A stretch of 64,000 nucleotides of DNA, taken from the NCBI RefSeq assembly GCF_003185915.1, contig NZ_QHLZ01000005.1:203997-267996 (forward strand), read 5' to 3'. Every line of letters starts with the position of its first letter. Position 1 is the stretch's first letter. The stretch comes from Arthrobacter psychrochitiniphilus (GTDB lineage: Bacteria > Actinomycetota > Actinomycetes > Actinomycetales > Micrococcaceae). Position numbers and translations under genes: made by a program. The notes beneath the pieces are model-generated. The model did not search any database. It was not told the DNA's origin and worked only from the letters and a program-made list of their open reading frames with translations. Below are positions 9,559-17,205 of the stretch, one piece after another.

Positions 9559-11022
9559 CTATGTCCTTGGTGGTGTCTTGTGGCGTATCAGTTTGCTCTT
9601 GTCCTCAAGTTCTAGACCGCTGACCTCAGGCAGCAGTGCCTTGACGAACCAGAAGGACAAGACGGCAAAGAACGCAAACCCGGCGTAGACGAAGCCAAGG
9701 CCGACGGCGGCACTCATGATCGGGAAGAGCAGTGTCACGATGAAGTTGAAGATCCAGTTGAATGCTGTGGCGATGCCTAGGGCCAGTCCACGGATCTTGT
9801 TCGGGAAGACCTCTCCCAAGACCACCCACATCACAGGCCCCCACGTGGCGGCAAAGAAGATGACGAACAAGTTGGCACCGACTAAGGCGATCGGCCCCCA
9901 TGGTGCCGCGAGGGTCAGGGAGTCCCCTGAACCAGTCGCTTGGGAGAACGAGATGGCGGCCGCAATAAGCCCCACGAACATGCCCACCGAACCCACGAGC
10001 AGCAGGCGCTTACGCCCTACTCTGTCGACGAAGAAGATGGCCACAAACGTCAATAGAACGTTAATGGTGGCCGTGATGACGGAGGTTGTAAAAGAGTCTT
10101 GTTGGCTGAACCCCACAGACTGCCACAACGTGGTGGAGTAATAGAAGATCGCGTTAATACCCACCAGCTGTTGAAAGGCGGCCATGCCGATGCCGATCCA
10201 CAGGATGGGTTGGAGCCCCAGTGCGGGCCCGCGCAAGTCGCGGTAGGTGGAGCGCTTTTCGTTTTCCAAGCTGTCTTGAATTTCTTTCAGGCGCTGCTCC
10301 GGGTTCGCTGGATTGGCGACGCGCACAATCACCGCGAGCGCTTCCTTACTGCGGCCCTTGCGGATTAGAAAATGGGGAGATTCGGGGATGGTCAGGGACA
10401 ACAAACCATAGACGACGGCGGGAATGACACCAACCAGCAGCATCCACCGCCAGGCAGGCATGCCCCACCACAGTTCGTTGCTGGCGCCGCCTGCAGCCCC
10501 GGCCAGACCGGCGTCGGAGAGCAGTGCCAAAAAGATGCCCAGGGTGATGGCTAATTGCTGGAGCGAGCTCAGCGCGCCACGCATGCGGGCAGGGGCCATC
10601 TCACCGATGTAGGCAGGGGCTATGACCGAGGCGATGCCAATGGCGAGTCCACCAATTAGCCGCCACGTCATCAGGTCCCACACGGCGAAGGCGTATCCCG
10701 AGCCGATAGAGCTGGCAACGAACAAGAGCGCGGCCAAGACCATGACGGGCTTGCGTCCCCAGATATCTGCAAGTTGTCCGGCAAACCATGCGCCGACGGC
10801 ACAGCCGATCAAGGTGATGGCGACGGTGAACCCGATGGCTGCGGAACCGAGGTTGAAGTCGGACTGGATTGAATTGACGGCGCCGTTGATCACCGATGTG
10901 TCAAAACCGAAGAGCAGACCACCCAACGCGGCCGCGAGGGTGATGACGATGATTCTTCCCTTATGGGGAATGGAGTCGCCCCCGGGACGCGGGACGGCCT
11001 CTTCTGTTGGACTTGTTCCCAC
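9559..11022 (-). CDS. Sugar porter family MFS transporter (sugar:H+ symporter)
   Basis: The twelve-helix major facilitator protein has sugar porter signatures: LGGLLFGFDTSVINGAV in helix 1, GQLADIWGRKPVM after helix 2, PAYIGEMAPARMRGAL, the QQLVGINAIFYYS motif of helix 7, DRVGRKRLLL, and a C-terminal PEVSG. It should import a hexose or pentose with protons, consistent with the divergently placed pentose-phosphate genes. The frame stays open to an ATG at 11319, but residues encoded upstream of about 11030 do not look like the family. I therefore prefer a GTG at 11022 (VGTSPTEEAVPRPGGD); the start is uncertain. Confidence 0.85.
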   Translation of the reverse strand: MGTSPTEEAVPRPGGDSIPHKGRIIVITLAAALGGLLFGFDTSVINGAVNSIQSDFNLGSAAIGFTVAITLIGCAVGAWFAGQLADIWGRKPVMVLAALLFVASSIGSGYAFAVWDLMTWRLIGGLAIGIASVIAPAYIGEMAPARMRGALSSLQQLAITLGIFLALLSDAGLAGAAGGASNELWWGMPAWRWMLLVGVIPAVVYGLLSLTIPESPHFLIRKGRSKEALAVIVRVANPANPEQRLKEIQDSLENEKRSTYRDLRGPALGLQPILWIGIGMAAFQQLVGINAIFYYSTTLWQSVGFSQQDSFTTSVITATINVLLTFVAIFFVDRVGRKRLLLVGSVGMFVGLIAAAISFSQATGSGDSLTLAAPWGPIALVGANLFVIFFAATWGPVMWVVLGEVFPNKIRGLALGIATAFNWIFNFIVTLLFPIMSAAVGLGFVYAGFAFFAVLSFWFVKALLPEVSGLELEDKSKLIRHKTPPRT

Positions 11023-11360
11023 GTGGCACCGCGATCCTGGCCCTCTTGGATGGTCACTAGCGAAGCTGGGCCTGTTCTTGGGCTGTGGCCGTCGGCTGCC
11101 ATGCGGCTCGGCAACCTTGTGAGGAAATCTATCACTTTGCCCACAAACGCAACAGAGCAGGCAACGGTGCAACAGCAGCCACATCTGTACCCCTGAGGGC
11201 GGCTGTCTGGCTGTGTTCTGTGCTCTGGTAACTAGGGGCTCTGGTGGCTGTGGATCCACGGGTGTAGCTTGATTAAAGGTGCCGCCCAGACCCTGCAGTT
11301 CACTGTCTTGATCACTCATGGAAGATTTCCACGAGAACCCCCGGTGGCAGGAGCCCCACC

Positions 11361-13238
11361 ATGCATGAAGAGCATCTTGCTATCAACCGCAGACTAGCTG
11401 CACAGTTGCGGGTGGACTCTATCCGTTGCAGCACCAGTGCCGGTTCAGGCCACCCCACCTCGTCCTTGTCCGCGGCAGATCTGATGGCGGTCCTTTTGAC
11501 GGGACATCTGCGTTACAACTGGGATCAACCCGATTCCCCGGTCAATGACCATCTGATCTTCTCCAAGGGCCATGCGTCCCCGCTGTTGTACTCCATGTAC
11601 AGGGCTGTCGGGGTGGTCGATGAGGACGAGCTCATCAATACCTACCGCCGCTTGGGGGCGCGCCTGGCCGGGCACCCCACCCCGACAATTCCATGGGTTG
11701 ATGTGGCAACAGGTTCCTTAGGCCAGGGCCTGCCCGACGCCGTCGGGATCGCCTTGGCCGGGAAGTACCTAGACAAGTTGCCCTTCCACGTGTGGGTGTT
11801 GTGCGGGGACAGCGAGACGGCTGAGGGCTCCATCTGGGAGGCGTTGGACAAGGCCAGCTATTACCAGTTGGGGAACTTGACCGCGATTGTGGACATCAAC
11901 AGGCTGGGCCAGCGCGGCCCCACTGAACTTCAATGGGATGTACAGCGATATGTTGCCCGTGTGGAAGCTTTTGGGGCCCGTGCCATCGTCATTGACGGTC
12001 ACGACCTAGCTGCCATCGATACGGCACTGCGCCAAGCTCGCTCCGATACAGATACGCCCACAGTGATCCTAGCCAGGACCATCAAGGCCAAGGGCGTGAC
12101 GGAGTTGGAGGACAAGAATGGCTGGCACGGCTTGGCTCTCCCGCCGGAGATGGCGGAACGGGCCATCAGTGCGCTGGGTGGACCCACCCATTTGGTCATC
12201 AAAACACTTTCACCAACCCAGGGCCACGCAGTCCCGGCCATCAAAGCCAACCCGGGTGCCGCCGTCGTACTTCCCAGCTATGAACTGGGCGAGAAGGTGG
12301 CCACCAGGGTAGCCTTCGGAGCTGCCATCGCCGCACTGGCGGCCCGCCCCGAGGTCGTCGTCCTTGACGGGGAGGTCGGGAACTCAACGCACGCCGAAGA
12401 GTTCGCCAAAGTGTGCCCAGAACGGTACTTTGAAATGTTCATCGCAGAGCAACAGCTGGTCGCATCGGCCGTGGGCTTCGCGGTGCGCGGGTACGTACCC
12501 TTTGCGTCCACTTTCGCCGTGTTCTTCTCGCGTGCCTTTGACTTCATCCGCATGGCCGGGATCTCACAGGTCAACATCCGATTGGTAGGCTCCCACGCCG
12601 GAGTTGAGATCGGGGAGGACGGACCATCCCAGATGGCGCTGGAAGACCTAGCCGCCCTGCGCGCTGTATACGGTTCGGTCATTTTGTACCCCGCTGATGC
12701 CACCTGCGCTGCCAAGCTCACCCTGACGATGGCCGACACCGAAGGCATTGTTTACCTGCGCACCACAAGGGGCGCTTACCCGGTGATCTATCCCGCTGCC
12801 GAAGCGTTCCCTGTTGGCGGCTCGAAACTCCACCGCGCCGGGCCCGAGGACCAGGTGGCCCTGATCGGCGCCGGCGTGACGCTCCATGAGTGCCTGTCTG
12901 CTGCCGAGGAACTTGCGAAGTTGGGCATCATGGCCCGGGTCATTGACGCCTACTCGGTCAAACCCATCGACAGGGCGGCCCTGATTGAGGCCTGCAACGT
13001 CACCGGCAGCCGTCTGGTCGTGGTGGAGGACCACTATCCTGAAGGGGGATTGGGCAGCGCGGTGCTGGAAGCCTTGGCCGATGCCCCCGTGCCCGCACTG
13101 AGAATTGCGCACTTGGCCGTCCGCGGACTGCCCACTTCAGGCAAGCCCTCCGAGCTCCTGGACGCCGCTGGCATATCTTCCCGGCACATTGTGACGGCCG
13201 CACGCGAACTAGCCGGGCGCGGACACAGCGATGACTGA
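11361..13238 (+). CDS. tkt: Transketolase
   Basis: This 625-residue thiamine-diphosphate enzyme moves two-carbon units between ketose and aldose phosphates. The N-terminal half has GSGHPTSSLSAADLMAVL, HLIFSKGHASPLLYSMY and the ThDP/Mg motif GDSETAEGSIWEAL. The middle domain contains LDGEVGNSTHAEEF and ERYFEMFIAEQQLVASAVG, with the catalytic glutamate. The C-terminal domain follows from about residue 490. The short length compared with E. coli TktA (about 660) fits the shorter bacterial transketolases. It starts 42 bp from the ATG of the divergent extended MFS frame, and transaldolase follows directly. Confidence 0.93.
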   Translation: MHEEHLAINRRLAAQLRVDSIRCSTSAGSGHPTSSLSAADLMAVLLTGHLRYNWDQPDSPVNDHLIFSKGHASPLLYSMYRAVGVVDEDELINTYRRLGARLAGHPTPTIPWVDVATGSLGQGLPDAVGIALAGKYLDKLPFHVWVLCGDSETAEGSIWEALDKASYYQLGNLTAIVDINRLGQRGPTELQWDVQRYVARVEAFGARAIVIDGHDLAAIDTALRQARSDTDTPTVILARTIKAKGVTELEDKNGWHGLALPPEMAERAISALGGPTHLVIKTLSPTQGHAVPAIKANPGAAVVLPSYELGEKVATRVAFGAAIAALAARPEVVVLDGEVGNSTHAEEFAKVCPERYFEMFIAEQQLVASAVGFAVRGYVPFASTFAVFFSRAFDFIRMAGISQVNIRLVGSHAGVEIGEDGPSQMALEDLAALRAVYGSVILYPADATCAAKLTLTMADTEGIVYLRTTRGAYPVIYPAAEAFPVGGSKLHRAGPEDQVALIGAGVTLHECLSAAEELAKLGIMARVIDAYSVKPIDRAALIEACNVTGSRLVVVEDHYPEGGLGSAVLEALADAPVPALRIAHLAVRGLPTSGKPSELLDAAGISSRHIVTAARELAGRGHSDD

Positions 13239-13269
13239 CACAGCGGGCACTGAAACAGAAGGAAACACG

Positions 13270-14331
13270 ATGAAACCAACACAGCAACTGCACGAGTTCG
13301 GTCAGAGCCTCTGGTTGGACAACATCACCCGGAACCTGCTCGATTCCGGCACGCTCGAGCGTTACATTACCGAGGACTCCATCACCGGGTTAACGTCCAA
13401 TCCGAGTATTTTTGACAAGGCTATTGCAGCCGGAACTGACTATGACCAGGACATTGCCGGCGGCAAGGTGGCAGGGGGCTCCGATGAGGAAGTCTTCTTC
13501 GACCTGGCACTGGCTGACCTGCGGCGGGCCGCCGACCTTTTCGCCCCGGTCCATGCACGCACCGACGGGGTGGACGGCTGGGTCTCCTTGGAAGTCTCCC
13601 CTTTGCTGGCCCGGGACACGAACGCCACCGTGGAACAGGCAAAGGCGCTGCACGCAAAAACGGAGCGTCCGAACATCTTTATCAAGATCCCAGGAACGGC
13701 CGAGGGCCTGCCGGCCATCGAGGAGTGCATCTTTGCAGGGGTGCCCATCAATGTGACACTGCTTTTCTCGGCCAAACAATACCAAGATGCCGCCGAGGCA
13801 TACCTACGCGGCATCGAGCGGCGGGTGGCTGCCGGGTGGAACCCCGTTGTTCCCTCCGTAGCCTCGCTGTTCGTGAGCAGGTGGGACAAAGCTGTCGCCG
13901 GACGGGTTCCAGACCACCTTGAGAACCGGCTGGGCATCGCTGTCTCGACGCTTGCCTACAAGGGGTACCGAACGCTGCTGGAGTCCGCGAGGTGGGGCCG
14001 GCTGGCCAACGAGGGAGCCAGGGCTCAGCGCTTGCTGTGGGCGAGTACCTCCACAAAGAACCCGGCCGCGCCGGATATTTTGTACGTCCAAGCGTTGGCC
14101 GCGCCCTTCACCATCAATACGATGCCTGAGGCCACGCTGTCCGCCTTCGGCGATCATGGGGAGGTGGGAGACCTACCAGTGGCGAAGGCCCAAGCCGCGA
14201 AGCAGACCCTGTCATCCTTCGCTGAGGTCGGCATCGACCACCAGAAGCTTGCCGGAGAACTCCAACACGAAGGCACCGAATCCTTCGACGCATCATGGAA
14301 GAACCTGTTGGAGAGTATCCGCTCCAAGTGA
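13270..14331 (+). CDS. tal: Transaldolase
   Basis: This 353-residue Schiff-base aldolase exchanges three-carbon units with transketolase products. Family motifs are SLWLDNITRNLLDSG at the N-terminus, TGLTSNPSIFDKAI, VSLEVSPLLARDT, the catalytic segment RPNIFIKIPGT, and GVPINVTLLFSAKQY. The start is placed at 13270, where GAAGGAAACACG gives a good ribosome site. An in-frame ATG at 13231 overlaps the tkt end but has no RBS. It forms an operon with tkt for the non-oxidative pentose phosphate pathway. Confidence 0.93.
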   Translation: MKPTQQLHEFGQSLWLDNITRNLLDSGTLERYITEDSITGLTSNPSIFDKAIAAGTDYDQDIAGGKVAGGSDEEVFFDLALADLRRAADLFAPVHARTDGVDGWVSLEVSPLLARDTNATVEQAKALHAKTERPNIFIKIPGTAEGLPAIEECIFAGVPINVTLLFSAKQYQDAAEAYLRGIERRVAAGWNPVVPSVASLFVSRWDKAVAGRVPDHLENRLGIAVSTLAYKGYRTLLESARWGRLANEGARAQRLLWASTSTKNPAAPDILYVQALAAPFTINTMPEATLSAFGDHGEVGDLPVAKAQAAKQTLSSFAEVGIDHQKLAGELQHEGTESFDASWKNLLESIRSK

Positions 14332-14416
14332 TAAATGGTGACAGCAAGCAGCCGCTAATACCGAGTCTGCCGGGAATGCAGGGGACGCCGGCACAGCACC
14401 TGCGAAAGGATGAACC

Positions 14417-14905
14417 ATGGCAACAAACGAGGCACCAAACGAGAACAGCAACAGCACGCTCATGAAACTTAGTGACATGGGTGCCAGCATTAAACTAGGC
14501 GATGAGGATGTCCGTAAATATTCCGTGAAAGACAAGGACGGCCACGACATCGGGAAAGTCCATGACCTGCTGATCGATCCGCGCGAAAAAAAAGTCCGGT
14601 TTTTGGTGGTGGAATCCGGCGGGTTCCTAGGGATGGGCGAGAAGAAGTCATTCATCCCCGTTGACGCCATCACCGGCATCACCCCGGGCGAGGTTCACAT
14701 CGACCAAACCCGTGAGCGGGTAGCAGGGGCGCCGCCGTACGACCCAGAGCTGGTCACCACACGGTCCTACCACCAAGACTCCTACGGCTACTATGGCTAC
14801 TCGCCTTACTGGATGGGTGGCTATTCATACCCGGTTTTCCCCTTCCACTTTTTAGGACCAGACAAGGAGCCAGAACCACCTTCCGATTCCACTTCTTCAC
14901 CCTGA
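14417..14905 (+). CDS. PRC-barrel domain protein
   Basis: The 162-residue protein has one PRC-barrel domain at about residues 35-100: VRKYSVKDKDGHDIGKVHDL, then a segment beginning LLIDPREKKVRFLVVESGGF and ending SFIPVDAITGI. The tail is rich in tyrosine and glycine (DSYGYYGYSPYWMGGYSYP) and probably disordered. Such proteins are common in stress gene clusters; their molecular role is not established. GCGAAAGGATG lies before the ATG. It follows tal by 85 nt and precedes the flavin reductase gene by 11 nt, so it may share their transcript. Confidence 0.75.
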   Translation: MATNEAPNENSNSTLMKLSDMGASIKLGDEDVRKYSVKDKDGHDIGKVHDLLIDPREKKVRFLVVESGGFLGMGEKKSFIPVDAITGITPGEVHIDQTRERVAGAPPYDPELVTTRSYHQDSYGYYGYSPYWMGGYSYPVFPFHFLGPDKEPEPPSDSTSSP

Positions 14906-14916
14906 GGTGCTGCGCC

Positions 14917-15639
14917 ATGTCACTTCTAAGAACAAAACTCGTGAAGAAGGAAAAAGCAGCCGAAGGGACCATGCTGTTCCAGTTTGAAAAGCCTGAAGGA
15001 TTCACGTACACAGCCGGTCAATTCGCGGACTACACCCTGCTTGAGCCTTCAGAGACCGATGCGGAGGCAAACACCCGGGGATTCACGCTTGCCAGCGCCC
15101 CCTATGAGCCGAACCTGATGTGCACAACCCGCATGCGTGACACCGCATTCAAGCGTGTACTCAAGAACATGCCTTTGGGCACCGACGTGGAGCTGGATGC
15201 CCCCTACGGTTCTTTTACCCTGCACAGCAAGCTGGACAGGCCCGCGGTTTTTCTGACCGGCGGAATCGAAAATCACGCCTGTGCGCAGCATCATCTTGCA
15301 ATCGGTCCACGACAAGACTGGGCACATGATTATGTTGTTCTACTCCAACAAGCGTCCCGAGGATGCAGCATTCCTGGACGAGCTGAACCATGTGGCAGAT
15401 GCCGAAGCCAACGTCACCGTCGTGCCCACTATGACGGGGCCGGAAAATCCCGGCATGGCTGGACCGGGGAAACCGGGTACGTCGATGCAGCGATGCTGGC
15501 CAGGCATATCCAGGACCTGAGCGCGCCGATCTACTATCTTTGCGGGCCAGCCAGGATGGTGACCGCCATGCGCAGCCTCCTCAACGGTGCAGGGGTAGAC
15601 GACGACGATATCCGCACCGAAGAGTTTACCGGCTACTAG
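14917..15639 (+). CDS. FAD/NAD(P)-binding ferredoxin reductase-like protein with a compensated double frameshift
   Basis: This 240-residue open frame begins as a ferredoxin-NADP+ reductase-like flavoprotein (FTYTAGQFADYTL; RGFTLASAPYEPN) and ends normally with APIYYLCGPARMVTAMRSLL and DDDIRTEEFTGY. The middle, about 15265 to 15465, reads as unrelated residues in this frame. The neighbouring frame instead gives KITPVRSIILQSVHDKTGH and LFYSNKRPEDAAFLDEL, which is the expected NAD(P)-binding stretch. An insertion near GGAATCGAAAATC and an opposite change near 15460 restore the frame. As written, the nucleotide-binding loop after LTGGI is destroyed, so the product is probably inactive unless these are sequence errors. 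GAGGTG precedes the ATG. Confidence 0.7.
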   Translation: MSLLRTKLVKKEKAAEGTMLFQFEKPEGFTYTAGQFADYTLLEPSETDAEANTRGFTLASAPYEPNLMCTTRMRDTAFKRVLKNMPLGTDVELDAPYGSFTLHSKLDRPAVFLTGGIENHACAQHHLAIGPRQDWAHDYVVLLQQASRGCSIPGRAEPCGRCRSQRHRRAHYDGAGKSRHGWTGETGYVDAAMLARHIQDLSAPIYYLCGPARMVTAMRSLLNGAGVDDDDIRTEEFTGY

Positions 15640-15671
15640 AAGCCGGCGGCCAGCCCCGTTTCTCAAGGATC

Positions 15672-16536
15672 GTGGTGATCTTCGAACCGAACCCGGAGAA
15701 GGTCGCGCCCTATCTGAGCCGTCAGCTGTGCACGGAGTTGGCCGTACGCATGCCGGAGATCCTTATCGAGCAGCTGCCCACCAGCCATGCCGGGCACGGG
15801 CGTGAGTTGGCCAGGGCCGCTGCACAGCAGTCCTTGGCGTCCTGCTCTGGTGGCGAGGGTTCGGGTGGATTGCCACTGCTGATCGTGTCCGTCAGCGGAG
15901 ACGGTGGTTTCAACGACGTGGTCAATGGCGTCATGGACGTCCCCAACAGCACCACGATCTGCGCCGTTTTGGCGGCTGGGAACGCCAATGACCATCGGCG
16001 CAGCATCGCGACCATGACCGTCGTGGACGCGATCGTTGCCGGGCCCATCCGCCAGATGGACCTGTTGAAGTTGACTGTCCGTGACAATGGTGGCCTAACC
16101 AAAGAGCGATTTGTGCATTCCTATGTTGGTTTCGGACTCACTGCGGCCATGGCCCGCGGGATCGAAAACTCTGGCAAGGGGCGGGTGCCTGAACTGTTTG
16201 GCGTGGTACTAACGCTTCCCAGGTTGCGGTCCTTCGAAATAGTGCGGCCCGACGGGGCCCGGGCCCGGTTCGACAGCCTAGTTCTTGCCAACGTCAACGG
16301 AATGGCAAAGTACGGAACTGTGAGCGACTCAAGGATTCCTGCCGACGGGCAGTTCGAGGTCATCTCCCTGCCGCACACCACGCGTGGGGCTCGGTCACCA
16401 GAGAAGCGTTTCCCGTTACGAATTCAGTACTGAGGTCCCTTTGCCAGGCCAATTCGATGGTGAGATCTTCGACGTTCCAGCTGGTGCCTCCGTTCTGGTG
16501 GAAAGCGCCCACCGTGCTCTGCGAACGCTCGGATAG
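15672..16536 (+). pseudogene. Diacylglycerol kinase/sphingosine kinase-like protein, frameshifted near the C-terminus
   Basis: The frame from a GTG at 15672 (or 15675, with CAAGGA upstream) reads VVIFEPNPEKVAPYLSRQL, then SVSGDGGFNDVVNGVMD, the DAGK catalytic glycine loop, and AVLAAGNANDHRRS. The region FVHSYVGFGLTAAMARG is typical of the C-terminal lobe. The frame stops at 16433 after FEVISLPHTT and a few foreign residues. A different frame then gives the expected end, PLPGQFDGEIFDVPAGASV and AHRALRTLG, with its stop at 16534-16536. The gene therefore carries a frameshift plus an apparent deletion of the segment between them. It would phosphorylate a lipid alcohol if intact. Confidence 0.7.
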
Positions 16537-16627
16537 CAGCTCGCCATGAAGACCCTCAACGGGCCCGCAGAAAGGGCTGGGGATGGTGGAAACGCCCATT
16601 GGTAGAGATAGCCGGTGCGGCCAGATA

Positions 16628-16673
16628 GAGACTTTGGACCCTGTGCACGGCTCCCGCCGGGAGTCAGTATGAG
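16628..16673 (+). promoter_or_regulatory. DosR-box-like palindrome with -10 hexamer, upstream of usp-mgtA
   Basis: GAGACTTTGGACCCT (16628-16642) is one mismatch from GGGACTTTGGACCCT, which is found exactly at 45673-45687 on the other strand. A -10-like TATGAG lies at 16668-16673, 33 nt from the palindrome centre. The Usp start codon is at 16696. The flanks (AGAGACTTTGGACCCTGTGCA, 21 nt, 16627-16647) agree at 19 positions with the site upstream of the Usp gene at 52075. Resemblance to the M. tuberculosis DevR/DosR box is from memory; regulation is inferred. Confidence 0.55.
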
Positions 16674-16695
16674 AACTAAAAGGACGGTTCATGCC

Positions 16696-17205
16696 ATGAA
16701 AGAATCGACACGCCCAGAAGGCTCGCCAGTTGTGGTGGGAGTCGACGGTTCACCGGAATCAATTCTTGCTTTGAAATGGGCAAACACGTTGGCACCAACC
16801 CTCGGGGCCACCATCACAGCGGTTATCGCATGGCATCTTGAGTCGATGTACGGCCCCTTCGCATCTTCTGACTGGGATCCTGAATACACGGCACAGCAGG
16901 TCATCGAAACAGCGCTGGTTCACGCATTCGGGGACAAACCGCCTGACGGCATTGGCAGCAAAATTGTCCGCGGCCAGCCAGCGAAGGTTTTGCTGGACCT
17001 GGCTGAATCGGCGCAGCTTCTCGTTCTCGGCTCACGTGGACACGGCGGATTCGCAGGCTTGTTGCTGGGCTCTGTCAGCTCGGCCTGCGCCGCACACGCC
17101 ACCTGCCCGGTGCTGGTTGTGCACACTGAAATGAAGCAAGAGAGATTGACCAGCCCTGCCCAAGGATTCCAAGGCGGTGACGATGAGCCTGCTGGCAAAG
17201 CATGA
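16696..17205 (+). CDS. Universal stress protein (UspA family)
   Basis: This 169-residue single Usp domain has VVVGVDGSPESILALKWA at the N-terminus and the ATP-binding loop LVLGSRGHGGFAGLLLGSVS near residues 115-134, followed by CPVLVVH. The G-2x-G-9x-G-S pattern indicates an ATP-binding Usp. The start is the ATG at 16696 with AAAGGACGG 9 nt upstream; the longer frame to 16615 lacks a site. The end overlaps the P-type ATPase gene by about 29 nt. The Usp + P-type ATPase pairing recalls Rv1996-Rv1997 (ctpF) of M. tuberculosis. It is closely similar to the Usp at 52075. Confidence 0.9.
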   Translation: MKESTRPEGSPVVVGVDGSPESILALKWANTLAPTLGATITAVIAWHLESMYGPFASSDWDPEYTAQQVIETALVHAFGDKPPDGIGSKIVRGQPAKVLLDLAESAQLLVLGSRGHGGFAGLLLGSVSSACAAHATCPVLVVHTEMKQERLTSPAQGFQGGDDEPAGKA

